From an uncultured Treponema sp. (GTDB lineage Bacteria; Spirochaetota; Spirochaetia; Treponematales; Treponemataceae): DNA of 32,628 bases. A program made the position numbers and the translations under genes. The stretch spans positions 1-32,628 of the forward strand of contig CAMEET010000018.1 of assembly GCA_945915085.1 (NCBI GenBank), read 5' to 3'. Every line of letters begins with the position of its first letter. Within the stretch, counting starts at the first letter, position 1. The notes below the pieces were generated by a model. That model was not told the DNA's origin. It did no database searches and saw only the letters and a list, made by a program, of their open reading frames with translations. Of this stretch, positions 7,885-17,116 are shown piece after piece.

Positions 7885-7931
7885 ATATTTAAAATAAAAA
7901 ATCCCCATTTCCATTACAGAAACAGGGATTT
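7885..7931 (-). terminator. Intrinsic terminator at the end of the carbohydrate cluster
   Basis: On the minus strand, AAATCCC (7925-7931) pairs with GGGATTT (7899-7905). The stem continues through TGTTTC against GGAAAT-G pairings to about 13 base pairs, two of them G-T. A T-rich run (TTTTTATTTT) follows. It lies 22 bases after the stop of the solute-binding lipoprotein gene and just upstream of the argH promoter. Confidence 0.8.
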
Positions 7932-7953
7932 ATAAATCACTTTATGTTAGAAC

Positions 7954-9345
7954 TTATTTGTTCATTTCATCAAGTGTAGCCTGCAATTCAGGTTTGCGAG
8001 CTTCAATTGTTTCAGCTGGATCACGACCACCACAAATATCCCAAGATACAGGTGCATAATTCAACCCAGGAATCAACCAAGCTTTCCAAGGAACTGAATT
8101 ATCCATCATATACTGCATTGTTTCATCAACTGCACGTGTATCACGGAATCCAGCATAGTATCCTTCTTTCCAAGCTTCTTCATCTTCATATCCTGGAGTT
8201 GTTGTTGTCCAGAAGTCGATGATTTTCATAATCTTGTTTACTTTGTCCTGTGAATAACAGTTAGGAATTACAAACATGTTATCACTGTTCAAAGTAAAGA
8301 GTTTTCCATCACCATTTGGTCCAAGTGGGAAACAAGCCATACCCCAGTCATCTTTCATTGTAGCAAGAAGACCGTTTGGCTGTGCATCATATTCATGATT
8401 TACATAGAATGCTACTTCACCATTTGTAAATGCTGTTTTGAAGTAGTCCCAAGCAGCACCTTCAGCCTGTGGCATCTGATAGTTTACAAACATTTTTTTA
8501 GTCCAGTTCAAAGCTTCCATAGAATTGTCTGATTCAAGGTTCAAATAGTATTTTCCATTTGAATCCTGATCAACAATTGAACCACCATTTGCTTGTAAAG
8601 CAGCCCAAGTAAATTCTGAGTTGAATGAAGCCATAGCATACTGATCGATTACACCATCGTTATCTGTATCTTTTGTCAAATTAGCACACATTTCTTCGAA
8701 TTTTGCCCATGTCCATTCACCACTCTTCTGAAGATCATAGATTACATCTGGATCATATCCATTTTCCTGCAAAACTCTTTTGTTCCAGAATATACAATGA
8801 CGTGGTTCTGGTTTTCCATAAGCGAATGTATAGAAAGAATCTCCACTCTTAAGAACATCAAGAACAGCTCTATTCCATTTTTTATTTGACCAATCAACAT
8901 TTGGAACTTTTGACAAATCAGCCCAGAAATTAGCTTTAAGACCAGATATTGCAGAACGTCCATCAACAATGAATACACGTGCATCATCACCACCAGTGAT
9001 ACAGTAGTTAGCTACTTCAGTTGGATGTTCACCCCAACCTGCCAAGTTTGTCTGTACTACTTTGAAATTGTAAGTATCCATCATCCACTGACGGAAAGCT
9101 TTTTCATCTTCCTGCTGTTTTGATACAGCTGGAGCATCTGGGTTTGACCACCAGTCATAAATTGTTACTTCCAATCCACCAAAGTCATAGATTTTTCCTG
9201 TAGCTGGATCTTTCTGAGCTTTTACACCCTGATATTCTTTGCTACCACCTTTAGCAGAAGAACCACCTTCTTTTTTGCTACAACCAACAGCTGTAAGAGT
9301 ACAAACTGCAGCTAAAGCCAAAACAACTTTTGAAAGTTTTTTCAT
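7954..9345 (-). CDS. Carbohydrate ABC transporter solute-binding lipoprotein (family 1)
   Basis: This 463-residue lipoprotein has a signal peptide ending in LTAVGC (Cys about residue 22). A family-1 sugar-binding fold follows, with landmarks WWSNPDAPAVSKQQEDEKAF, FYTFAYGKPEPRHCIFWNKR, WTWAKFEEMCANLTKDTDND and AFTNGEVAFYVNHEYDAQPN. The WTWxxFxxxxxxLTxDxDxDG pattern is typical of large oligosaccharide-binding proteins. It is the last gene of the cluster and has its own promoter (9397-9424), which would allow the binding protein to be made in excess of the permeases. GGAGTT precedes the ATG. The ligand is unknown. Confidence 0.92.
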   Translation of the reverse strand: MKKLSKVVLALAAVCTLTAVGCSKKEGGSSAKGGSKEYQGVKAQKDPATGKIYDFGGLEVTIYDWWSNPDAPAVSKQQEDEKAFRQWMMDTYNFKVVQTNLAGWGEHPTEVANYCITGGDDARVFIVDGRSAISGLKANFWADLSKVPNVDWSNKKWNRAVLDVLKSGDSFYTFAYGKPEPRHCIFWNKRVLQENGYDPDVIYDLQKSGEWTWAKFEEMCANLTKDTDNDGVIDQYAMASFNSEFTWAALQANGGSIVDQDSNGKYYLNLESDNSMEALNWTKKMFVNYQMPQAEGAAWDYFKTAFTNGEVAFYVNHEYDAQPNGLLATMKDDWGMACFPLGPNGDGKLFTLNSDNMFVIPNCYSQDKVNKIMKIIDFWTTTTPGYEDEEAWKEGYYAGFRDTRAVDETMQYMMDNSVPWKAWLIPGLNYAPVSWDICGGRDPAETIEARKPELQATLDEMNK

Positions 9346-9396
9346 AAATATAACTCCTTTACTTTTTTGCTTTTAGCAATTAAACACTTTAGAAAT

Positions 9397-9424
9397 ATTA
9401 TATCACATTATTTTGATAATGCAA
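9397..9424 (-). promoter_or_regulatory. Internal promoter for the solute-binding lipoprotein gene
   Basis: TTGCAT (9419-9424) and TATAAT (9397-9402) are 16 bases apart on the minus strand, inside the 88-base gap between the last permease gene and the binding-protein gene. The gap contains no obvious terminator, so read-through from the large operon is also expected. Confidence 0.6.
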
Positions 9425-9433
9425 CATTTTTTT

Positions 9434-10429
9434 TTACATTTTTACACCAGTACTTGCAAGACTTTCAACAAACAATCTCTGGCAGAAAATGTAAAGAATA
9501 ATCAAAGGAAGAACTACAAGTAAAACACCAGTAGACAAAATTGCATTTGAATAGCCTTGAGGTGCAATTGCAGTACCACCATTCAATTTTGCAAGATACA
9601 TACCAAATCGTTCTACCAAACTTGATATATTAATAGAAAGAACTTGAAGTCTTCCTAAGAACATATTTGAATAGAAACTATCAGTCCACTGCCATACAAA
9701 AGAGAATAAGAAACAAGATGTGATAATTGGTTTTGCTCCTGGAACCATAATTCTAAAGAATGTTTTGAATGGACCACATCCATCTACATATGCTGCTTCT
9801 TCAAGTTCAAATGGAAAACCTAAGAAAAACTGTCTGATCATAAAGATATAAAGACCGTTTTTAAGTCCCATACAACCGAGACAAAGCATTATATATGGAA
9901 GAATTGAACCACGCAGGTTAATAGTTTGTCCAAAGAAATTGAAATATCGGAAGTGTAAGAACAAAGATGTAGAAATTGTCTGTGGTGGAATTACGATTAC
10001 AAGTAAAACACAGAAGAACCAGAATCTTTTTAATGGAAACTGGAATCGTGAAAAACCATAACCAACAAGACAACATACAAATACTTCAATAACCGAAACG
10101 AGAATAGATACCCAAATTGTATTAATCAAAGTAGTTTTATAGTTCAAAAGATCAATTGCAATCTTCCAGTTGCTCAAAGAAAAATGTTTTGGAATAAGTG
10201 TGATAGTTGTATCATACAAATCCTGCTCAGCCATAAAACTAACTGCGAGTTTGTTCAACAATGGCTGAATAATCATAAAACACATTCCAAAAAGCAAAAT
10301 TGCTCTGAAAATTGACAATGCATATTTTTTTATAGTTTCATTTAAAAGAATTCCATTTGAAGCTTCATTTCTTTCCCAGAAACTTCTTGTATCCACAGAA
10401 GGATTAGTGCTTTTATTTTTTTTAGTCAT
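9434..10429 (-). CDS. Carbohydrate ABC transporter permease, MalG type (second pair)
   Basis: This 331-residue integral membrane protein has about six transmembrane segments after a charged N-terminus of 35 residues. The ATPase-coupling EAA loop reads FELEEAAYVDGCGPFKTFFR followed by IMVPGAKPI, as in MalG-like subunits. Its C-terminus (FVESLASTGVKM) also matches the MalG-type ending. It overlaps the end of the MalF-type gene upstream by eight bases, so the two are translationally coupled and probably form one heterodimeric channel. AAGGTGG lies about nine bases before the ATG. Confidence 0.92.
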   Translation of the reverse strand: MTKKNKSTNPSVDTRSFWERNEASNGILLNETIKKYALSIFRAILLFGMCFMIIQPLLNKLAVSFMAEQDLYDTTITLIPKHFSLSNWKIAIDLLNYKTTLINTIWVSILVSVIEVFVCCLVGYGFSRFQFPLKRFWFFCVLLVIVIPPQTISTSLFLHFRYFNFFGQTINLRGSILPYIMLCLGCMGLKNGLYIFMIRQFFLGFPFELEEAAYVDGCGPFKTFFRIMVPGAKPIITSCFLFSFVWQWTDSFYSNMFLGRLQVLSINISSLVERFGMYLAKLNGGTAIAPQGYSNAILSTGVLLVVLPLIILYIFCQRLFVESLASTGVKM

Positions 10430-11375
10430 AATTGTATACCACCTTCGAAATAATCAATGAACTTATACCTATCAAAAGCATACAAACTAAGAAGTAGATC
10501 CAAGCCATTGCAGAACTAAATCCATAATTCAACTGGATAGACATTTGTTCCTGGATTTTTTTCATAATTTCATTATCAGTCTTCATGAAGAAGTCTATGA
10601 TTGTATAAACCCAACAAACAAGCATCAAAGGACTAACCATCGGAACTGTAATTTTCCACAAACTTTCCCATGCAGTACATCCTTCCATTTGAGCAGCTTC
10701 ATACATACTTGGTGAAATATTCTGCAAACCTGAAAGGAAGATAATAATCTGAATACCTGAAGCCATTGCAACATCATAAATTGAGTCAATTATTTCAAAA
10801 AGTATCTTAAACATTTTTTCACTAGTTGCGTTTACACCACCAGTATTTGAAACAAGTATAGTTTCAAGAACCTGCGTTATGGAATTAGAATTTCCAGCTT
10901 CTTCGATAGTTTCTTTGAGCTGTGACATCAAAGCATTACTATATTCAAGACCAACAAGAACACCAGACGAAAGAATTACTGCAAGGAAGAAAATTGAACG
11001 TGCAAGTGTTCTTCCTTTAAACTTCTGATTCAATAACAATGCAACGAAGAAACTGAAAACTATAGTAGCCAAAGAGCGATACAACATTGTTTCCACAGCT
11101 TCTGTAAGCATTCTGTTAAACTCAGGGTCTACCAAAAAAGCTCGTTTGAAATTTCCAAACTGATTTGGAATTAACTGAAATCCTTCATTCGAAATGATTA
11201 CTTCGCACATACTCATCCTGAAAGATTGAGCAAGAGGTTTAATCATAAAAAAGATGAACCCAAGAATAAATGGTAAAATAAAAATATATCCATAAACAGC
11301 TCGTCTACTTGTCAAGCCGATTTTAGATTTTTTCTTGGAAAGAAACTTTCCTTTTAATTTAGTTGTTTCAGCCAT
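10422..11375 (-). CDS. Carbohydrate ABC transporter permease, MalF type (second pair)
   Basis: This 317-residue membrane subunit has the EAA loop MYEAAQMEGCTAWESLWKIT followed by VPMVSP. I use the ATG at 11375 (MAETTKLKGK), because GGAGG lies ten bases before it but only one base before the TTG at 11384. Between two membrane segments there is an unusually long, probably extracytoplasmic loop (roughly residues 140-205). It includes NALMSQLKETIEEAGNSNS and a helical stretch ending before MASGIQIIIFLSGL. Loops of this kind can contact the binding protein. It sits between the DUF5696 gene and its MalG-type partner. Confidence 0.9.
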   Translation of the reverse strand: MAETTKLKGKFLSKKKSKIGLTSRRAVYGYIFILPFILGFIFFMIKPLAQSFRMSMCEVIISNEGFQLIPNQFGNFKRAFLVDPEFNRMLTEAVETMLYRSLATIVFSFFVALLLNQKFKGRTLARSIFFLAVILSSGVLVGLEYSNALMSQLKETIEEAGNSNSITQVLETILVSNTGGVNATSEKMFKILFEIIDSIYDVAMASGIQIIIFLSGLQNISPSMYEAAQMEGCTAWESLWKITVPMVSPLMLVCWVYTIIDFFMKTDNEIMKKIQEQMSIQLNYGFSSAMAWIYFLVCMLLIGISSLIISKVVYNYD

Positions 11376-11389
11376 TTTATGCAAACCTC

Positions 11390-14023
11390 CTATTTAACAA
11401 CCTTATATTGTCTTGCAGGAACAGAAACATTTTCATCTTTATAATCAATGTATCCAAAGTTAACATATACTTTGTATCCATTTTCATAAGATGTAACAGT
11501 AACTGAATCAGTCAAATATTCATGATTTGAAATCAAACTGTTTTTTACTTTTCCCATATTATTATCATATTCTTTATAAATCTTTGGAAGTTTTTCTTTC
11601 CAATTGTCAAAACAAGCAGAATAATATTCAGTAAAATCTGTTTCCTGAATTGATTTTTCTGTTTCTCCCATGAACACAAAGAATAATCCTGCACCACATT
11701 CAGCAGATTCAAGTATTACCTGTTCCTGTTCATAACTAAGATTTAACGGAACTCCTGCATAATTTTTGTAACCATGAAGTACAATCTGATAGAATGGAAC
11801 AGTTTCATCCAATATAGCATATTTATTCCCATGGAATGTCATATTTGTGATAAAATCTGCATTCTTTATAGCATAATCGTTTCCTGAATTAATCATCAAA
11901 GAAAGTCCAGCATCTTTTACATTCTGCATTTTTTCAACTTGATTTATTCTTGCCTGAGCTCTTGTTAATTCTCTATCCTGATTATAATCACCAGAAAGAA
12001 TATATCCATTATCTTTATATGAAATATTTACTCCATATTTCTTTGCATTTTTCAAAAGTACATCTGAAGCTTTTGAAATCACACTTGAACGTAAAAGATA
12101 ATATGGTGTGGTAGTTTTTAGTTTACCATACCAAATTGGAGAATAATCGTACAATTGACAAAGATCATCACTTACAAAACGTGCTGCATCACGATATTTA
12201 TTAAAACCGTCTGTTATACCTGAGCGATGAGCTGTCTGAACTGAAGCATCAATATAGAATTTTGCTGATGTATCTTCAATATCCTTAACCATTTTTGTAA
12301 ATCCAGATTTTCCACCCAATTCTTTTACGAACTTGAATTTTTTAAGAATTTTTTGTCTGATACCACCGTTAATTCCACCAGAAAGTTTAACATTTGCATT
12401 TTTAATGCCCATATCATCAATCTGTTTTACAATTTCAGCTGTCTGACTATATGTTGTAAGTTTGTATGGTCTGTTCTTTGGAAGACCAAAAACTTGTTGC
12501 ATTTTATCTACAGCACCTACAATTTCAACTGCTATTGGTGTTTCAGTGACATTTACAGTTTTTTCTTTTCCAAAAAGATAACTTCTGTAAGCTTTTGCCA
12601 TATCAACATAACTTCCGCCATCCACAAAAGTATAAACTTGCTTGATTTCTTCACCTTTTGGAAGATTATTTTCATAAGAGAATTGTGAGTTAATATTTCT
12701 TGCAGATACATCAAATTGTTCACGGTGAAGCATTTTATAATCTGCACGAACATAATTGTAACTTCCAAGTTTTCCTGCAATTTCAGCTGTAAAACCAGCA
12801 TACTCTGCACCAGCAACTGGCATTGAAATAAAACTACTTTCTCCATAAGACATACCAAATACAGGGAACGTAATTCTTGTTTCAGTAATTTTTGCTTTTC
12901 TATCAGTTCCATAATCCCAACCATATACATCAGCATAATAAGTATTTTGTTTGGTTTTTCCGTTATTGAACTGCATTAAACTTCCGCTTCCTTCAGGAAC
13001 AAATATAAATCCTTCGTCATCTTTACCAGCAGCTCCAAAATAAGGTAAAACAGAAAGTTGTGTGATTGGATATTTAGTTTTGTACCCTATTTCATCGAAC
13101 GGAACTGAAACATAAAGATTATTACTATCAATAGAATATTTCACTGTAATGTTGAAACCAGGTTCATCTTTTACATTTGTTTCTTTATATAATTCCTTGT
13201 TTGCTAAATAATCTTCATAAGTATAACCAATTTCAGTAAACATCTGTTCAAGTTGTTCTTTTTGGAATGGTTTTACATTATCAAAAAGAAGATAAAGATT
13301 TTTCTTATCTAATTCAGGATATTTTTCAAGATATTCTTTTTTTTCATCTTCATTTCTCATATTTGCATATTCTAACTTCTTGTAAGAACGTAGCATTGTT
13401 CTGCTTTGAGTTGTTGAAAGTTTCTCCTGATACTTTTCAAGTTCATCCTGATACATCATCAATGGAAATGTATATTCACGTTCCATCTGTCCAACTGTAT
13501 AATTTACAATTACTTCATTTCCTTTCTTTTCAACTGAATAGAAATTTCTATTTACAGAGTTTGAATAGAAATCATAAAAATCGTCAGACCCATTTATTGT
13601 TGAATATTTCAATATAAATGGAGCTTTCATATTATTTTTTTCTTTTGCCAAAGCAATAGGATCACTGTCAGCATCAACAGGATTTGAATTCCAAATATGA
13701 CCTGTAGATTTCTGTAACACTGTAAACTGAGTTGTTCTTGGGTTTAATTCAAAACGAATTTTATTATTTTCCAAAACAAATGATTCTGGCATTTTTTCTT
13801 CTTCGTAAGAATAAAACTCCAAACCAGTTTCTGTTTGTTTTTCAACATTAATCAATCTGATTACGATGTAAGTTAAAAAAGCTGCAATCGCTAAAAATAT
13901 TCCTAGTTCAACATAAAATTTTGTCGTTGGCTTATGAAACTCAATTTTCTTTGTTTTCATTGCCTTTGGACGTCCAATATAGCCTTCTGGATATTTATTT
14001 TTTTTCTTATTTTCGTTTGCCAT
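11390..14023 (-). CDS. DUF5696-type membrane-anchored protein, candidate glycoside-hydrolase-like
   Basis: This 877-residue protein has one transmembrane helix at residues 37-58 after a basic tail, so the bulk should face outward. I recognise the DUF5696 type from FVPEGSGSLMQFNNGK (341-356) and the overall layout. Residues 80-480 are beta-rich and resemble the mutarotase-like N-terminal domain of glycosidases (NNKIRFELNPRTTQFTVL). Residues about 498-800 read like alternating beta strands and helices of a TIM barrel, with acidic positions in KFYIDASVQTA (591), GYILSGDYNQD (679) and YAILDETVPFYQ (739). Residues 835-877 form a small beta domain (NGYKVYVNFGY, VSVPARQYKVV). A catalytic role is inference. 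Such genes sit beside sugar ABC importers in other bacteria. AAAGGAA precedes the ATG. Confidence 0.78.
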   Translation of the reverse strand: MANENKKKNKYPEGYIGRPKAMKTKKIEFHKPTTKFYVELGIFLAIAAFLTYIVIRLINVEKQTETGLEFYSYEEEKMPESFVLENNKIRFELNPRTTQFTVLQKSTGHIWNSNPVDADSDPIALAKEKNNMKAPFILKYSTINGSDDFYDFYSNSVNRNFYSVEKKGNEVIVNYTVGQMEREYTFPLMMYQDELEKYQEKLSTTQSRTMLRSYKKLEYANMRNEDEKKEYLEKYPELDKKNLYLLFDNVKPFQKEQLEQMFTEIGYTYEDYLANKELYKETNVKDEPGFNITVKYSIDSNNLYVSVPFDEIGYKTKYPITQLSVLPYFGAAGKDDEGFIFVPEGSGSLMQFNNGKTKQNTYYADVYGWDYGTDRKAKITETRITFPVFGMSYGESSFISMPVAGAEYAGFTAEIAGKLGSYNYVRADYKMLHREQFDVSARNINSQFSYENNLPKGEEIKQVYTFVDGGSYVDMAKAYRSYLFGKEKTVNVTETPIAVEIVGAVDKMQQVFGLPKNRPYKLTTYSQTAEIVKQIDDMGIKNANVKLSGGINGGIRQKILKKFKFVKELGGKSGFTKMVKDIEDTSAKFYIDASVQTAHRSGITDGFNKYRDAARFVSDDLCQLYDYSPIWYGKLKTTTPYYLLRSSVISKASDVLLKNAKKYGVNISYKDNGYILSGDYNQDRELTRAQARINQVEKMQNVKDAGLSLMINSGNDYAIKNADFITNMTFHGNKYAILDETVPFYQIVLHGYKNYAGVPLNLSYEQEQVILESAECGAGLFFVFMGETEKSIQETDFTEYYSACFDNWKEKLPKIYKEYDNNMGKVKNSLISNHEYLTDSVTVTSYENGYKVYVNFGYIDYKDENVSVPARQYKVVK

Positions 14024-14055
14024 AAATATTTCCTTTAATCATTCAGTCTGATTTA

Positions 14056-14736
14056 TCAGTTCAACCTGAACACAACTTCTCTTCCCAGAGAAATAAAATA
14101 TGCTACACCCTGAGAAATCATACTAAAGAAAAGAAGCATGATAAAAATAAATACAAGCATTCCAAAAATAGTAATGATTGTAAATAACAGAGTTTTTCCA
14201 AAACTATACTGATGAATCATCATCATCGCCATAAAGATAAGAATAGCACACCACATTAATGAAATGCTATCAAATACTGTATAAAAAGAACCTTCTTCTA
14301 CAGTTACGAAATTACTCATTATAATTAAAGGAATCTGAATCAATACATATGGAGTTAAAGCATAAGCAGTTCCCATATAAATATCTCCAAGATGACCTTT
14401 ACCATCAAATAAGGTTGTACAAGCCCAATTACATATACAGAAGATTGCAAGTGGAAGTATAATTGAAGCAATTTCAATTAATACGTTTACATCTTTTTCC
14501 CAGTTTACATCAAGAAACAGAAAACTTGTAAAACGTAATTTCCAAATATGAACTAAAAGAGTCATTATTACCAAGAAATTTGCTGCAGCATATGAACCTC
14601 TTTTAGCATGGATTAAATCCCAATAACCATCAGCAGGATGTGTAATAACATGCAATGAGTACCTTAATGTAGAAAAGAAATGATTATAAGTTTCCTTCCG
14701 TCCTAATTTTTTAAACTTATTTGTAATATAACTCAT
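14056..14736 (-). CDS. Yip1-family integral membrane protein
   Basis: This 226-residue protein has about five membrane helices. The N-terminal cytoplasmic segment ends in HPADGYWDLIHAKRGSYAAA, which matches the usual opening of bacterial Yip1-domain proteins, followed by ANFLVIMTLLVHIWKL. A central ICNWACTTLFDGKGHLGDIY segment is also typical. Function in bacteria is unknown; the eukaryotic relatives act in membrane trafficking, which does not transfer. Its start codon overlaps the stop of the NHL gene by four bases (ATGA), so the two proteins are probably made together. The context suggests an accessory membrane component of the sugar importer. Confidence 0.85.
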   Translation of the reverse strand: MSYITNKFKKLGRKETYNHFFSTLRYSLHVITHPADGYWDLIHAKRGSYAAANFLVIMTLLVHIWKLRFTSFLFLDVNWEKDVNVLIEIASIILPLAIFCICNWACTTLFDGKGHLGDIYMGTAYALTPYVLIQIPLIIMSNFVTVEEGSFYTVFDSISLMWCAILIFMAMMMIHQYSFGKTLLFTIITIFGMLVFIFIMLLFFSMISQGVAYFISLGREVVFRLN

Positions 14737-16202
14737 AATGATTTAAGCTCCCGTCTAAATGCAATAATGCGTTTTACAATAAATGGAACAAGGATAATTA
14801 CAAGAATTATTGCAATACAAATAGCACCATTTGCCTCAATCCATTCCTTTCTATAATACATAAAAGCTTTTGAATAGAATTTCTTTGCTCGCTTTAGTTT
14901 GAAACAATCCATAGCTTCTTTAAACTTATTTTGACGTAAATATGATTTTCCAATTCCAATATAAGCCTGATCGTAATTTCCATTATATTCCAAAACTTTT
15001 GACCAAGTATCTGAAGAATCATCATATAAACCTTCAGAATATTGTTCAGTTGCCTGATAAATCATATTACCATATTCTGTTGGAGTGAATACTGTGATAG
15101 AAGCATTCTGAGAATCGAGAACAAAAAGGTCTTTTCCAATGTGTTCGATTGAAGAAGGCTGACGGAAATAACCATCAATATTACCTCTGTTTCCGAAAGC
15201 AAAAAGCAAGAATCCCTGATTGTTATAAGCAAAAATACGTCCGCGAGATTCATCTAATGCAAGATAAACTTCGTTGTCCAAAACAGTAATATCAGAAAAC
15301 TTAGATGGATCTTTAATTCCGGCAGCATTTGACCACTGAACATCACCAATTGGAAGATAATATGAGTTTTTTACAAGAATATCTGAACCAAGTGCATTAA
15401 GTCGGCGAATAGGCTTTGCTTTGTCAGATTTCAAATCCCATTCACTGAATGTTTTTGTTACAGCAAAAATAAATCCTTCTGGATCCATATATGCATTACA
15501 ATATTCAGTAGGAACAAAAGCCTCCATCTGCTCACGCTGTGCACGTGTGGCAAATTTCTTCCATAATAAATCTGTCCAATCGTACATTACTTCTGTAGCA
15601 CCGTAAAATCCTGTAAATGTTCCATCATATTCATATTTAATGAAACCTTTGTTTACGTTTTTTGCAAGAACATAAGTTCGGCCTTTTGAATCGGCTACAA
15701 CTCGCTGAGGAAGGAATTCCTTTCCTTTTACATATGTTGGATCATCTGGTTCATAAAGTGCAAATATATAGTTTAAATCCTTGTCAAGTTTTACAACTCT
15801 ACCATTTTTTTGATCTGCAATATAGAAAGAATTTTCTTTATCAATAAATAAATCTGTTGGAGATGCAAAAGTATTGATAACACCTTCTGGAGCGTTGAAA
15901 CTATCAATAACTCTGATTAATTCAACCTGTTTCTTTTTAGTATATTCCAATTCAATGATTCGATTATTATCTGTATCAAGAACGTAAACAAAATTTCCTT
16001 TACAGAATAATCCCTGTGGATTTCGAAGACCAACTTCAAGGTTCAAATCATCTGCATAAAGAACATGAGAAACACGGTAAACATCAGGTGACTTTTCGAT
16101 TTCACCCCAATAATCATAAATGTAAGTATCTGATTTTGCAAAAGCCATTGCACTAAGCATAAAAAGGCTTGCAATTGCTAAAATTATTTTTCTTCTATTC
16201 AT
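14733..16202 (-). CDS. NHL-repeat protein with TPR-like segment and C-terminal membrane anchor
   Basis: This 489-residue exported protein has a signal peptide at 1-22 (cleavage after AMAFA) and a C-terminal transmembrane helix near 463-482. Between them lie NHL/beta-propeller blades: LRNPQGLFCKGNFVYVLDTD, FASPTDLFIDKENSFYIADQ, QRVVADSKGRTYVLAK, DITVLDNEVYLALDESRGRI and FRQPSSIEHIGKDLFVLDSQ. A TPR-like hairpin follows near 400-440 (WSKVLEYNGNYDQAYIGIGK, then YLRQNKFKEAMDCFKLKRAK). It should be a surface propeller tethered to the membrane. NHL propellers often bind partners or glycans, but no active site is evident. AAGGA lies seven bases before the ATG. It forms a coupled pair with the Yip1-like gene. 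Confidence 0.88.
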   Translation of the reverse strand: MNRRKIILAIASLFMLSAMAFAKSDTYIYDYWGEIEKSPDVYRVSHVLYADDLNLEVGLRNPQGLFCKGNFVYVLDTDNNRIIELEYTKKKQVELIRVIDSFNAPEGVINTFASPTDLFIDKENSFYIADQKNGRVVKLDKDLNYIFALYEPDDPTYVKGKEFLPQRVVADSKGRTYVLAKNVNKGFIKYEYDGTFTGFYGATEVMYDWTDLLWKKFATRAQREQMEAFVPTEYCNAYMDPEGFIFAVTKTFSEWDLKSDKAKPIRRLNALGSDILVKNSYYLPIGDVQWSNAAGIKDPSKFSDITVLDNEVYLALDESRGRIFAYNNQGFLLFAFGNRGNIDGYFRQPSSIEHIGKDLFVLDSQNASITVFTPTEYGNMIYQATEQYSEGLYDDSSDTWSKVLEYNGNYDQAYIGIGKSYLRQNKFKEAMDCFKLKRAKKFYSKAFMYYRKEWIEANGAICIAIILVIILVPFIVKRIIAFRRELKSL

Positions 16203-16205
16203 ATA

Positions 16206-17099
16206 CTAATCCTTAAGACCTGATGTAGCCATTGTTTCAAGAATCTGACTCTGAGAGAAGAGGAAGAATACAATTGGAACAGTCATTGTAAATACGATAA
16301 CTGCTGTTGATTGTCCTGTTCGGGCAATACCACCAGCTTGAATCTGACTCAACGCATAAGCCATCATTTTTTTACTTTCTGTATAAATGTATGTTGTCTG
16401 AGGGTTATTCCACAAACCATTTATAGAGAAAATCGAAATTGTAAGCCATGCAGGTTTTACATTAGGCATTACGAGTTTCCAGAAAATTGTCATTTCACTG
16501 GCACCATCTATTTTTGCAGCTTCAATCAATGACATCGGGAATCCTTCCATAAACTGTTTCATAAGGAACAATCCCAAAGAACCACCAATAGCAGGAAGAA
16601 TCAAAGCCCAATATGTGTCTACCATATGAAGTTTACACATAATCATATAGTTAGGAATACCTGTAACATAACCATTGAACATCAAAGCAACTACTGCAAC
16701 TCTAAAGAAAAGTTTTCCACCAGGGAAATCATATTTTGCAAGAACATAAGCAGCCATAGAAGCAAGAATTACGTGTCCCAAAGTACCAACTAATGTTATG
16801 TACAAAGTATTAAACAAATATCTACTGAAAGGAACCCAAGACTGACTTAATGTAATGAACAAATCAGTATAGTTTCTGAATGTAGGATTGCGAGGGAAAA
16901 ATGTTGGCGGATTCTTCAGCAACTCATCAAGAGGTTTCAAAGAAATTGAAATATTGAATACTAATGGGAAAACCATTATTACAGAGAAAATTGCCAGAAA
17001 AATGTAAATTCCAATATCACCACCAATAGAACGATTTGGTTTTCTTCTATGTTTATAGTGATGGATTTTTATTTCATTCGATTTATATTTATTATTCAT
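16206..17099 (-). CDS. Carbohydrate ABC transporter permease, MalG type (first pair)
   Basis: This 297-residue permease has about six membrane helices and a MalG/LplC-like C-terminus (ILETMATSGLKD). The coupling loop is FPMSLIEAAKIDGASEMTIF followed by WKLVMPNVKP. The N-terminus is basic with several His (IKIHHYKHRRKPNRS) and lies in the cytoplasm. It follows the MalF-type gene by 17 bases and precedes the NHL gene by three bases. A G-rich AGGGGG sits nine bases before the ATG. With the next gene upstream it should form the channel served by the 1015-residue binding protein. Confidence 0.92.
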   Translation of the reverse strand: MNNKYKSNEIKIHHYKHRRKPNRSIGGDIGIYIFLAIFSVIMVFPLVFNISISLKPLDELLKNPPTFFPRNPTFRNYTDLFITLSQSWVPFSRYLFNTLYITLVGTLGHVILASMAAYVLAKYDFPGGKLFFRVAVVALMFNGYVTGIPNYMIMCKLHMVDTYWALILPAIGGSLGLFLMKQFMEGFPMSLIEAAKIDGASEMTIFWKLVMPNVKPAWLTISIFSINGLWNNPQTTYIYTESKKMMAYALSQIQAGGIARTGQSTAVIVFTMTVPIVFFLFSQSQILETMATSGLKD

Positions 17100-17116
17100 T
17101 TTTCAGAACCCCCTTA

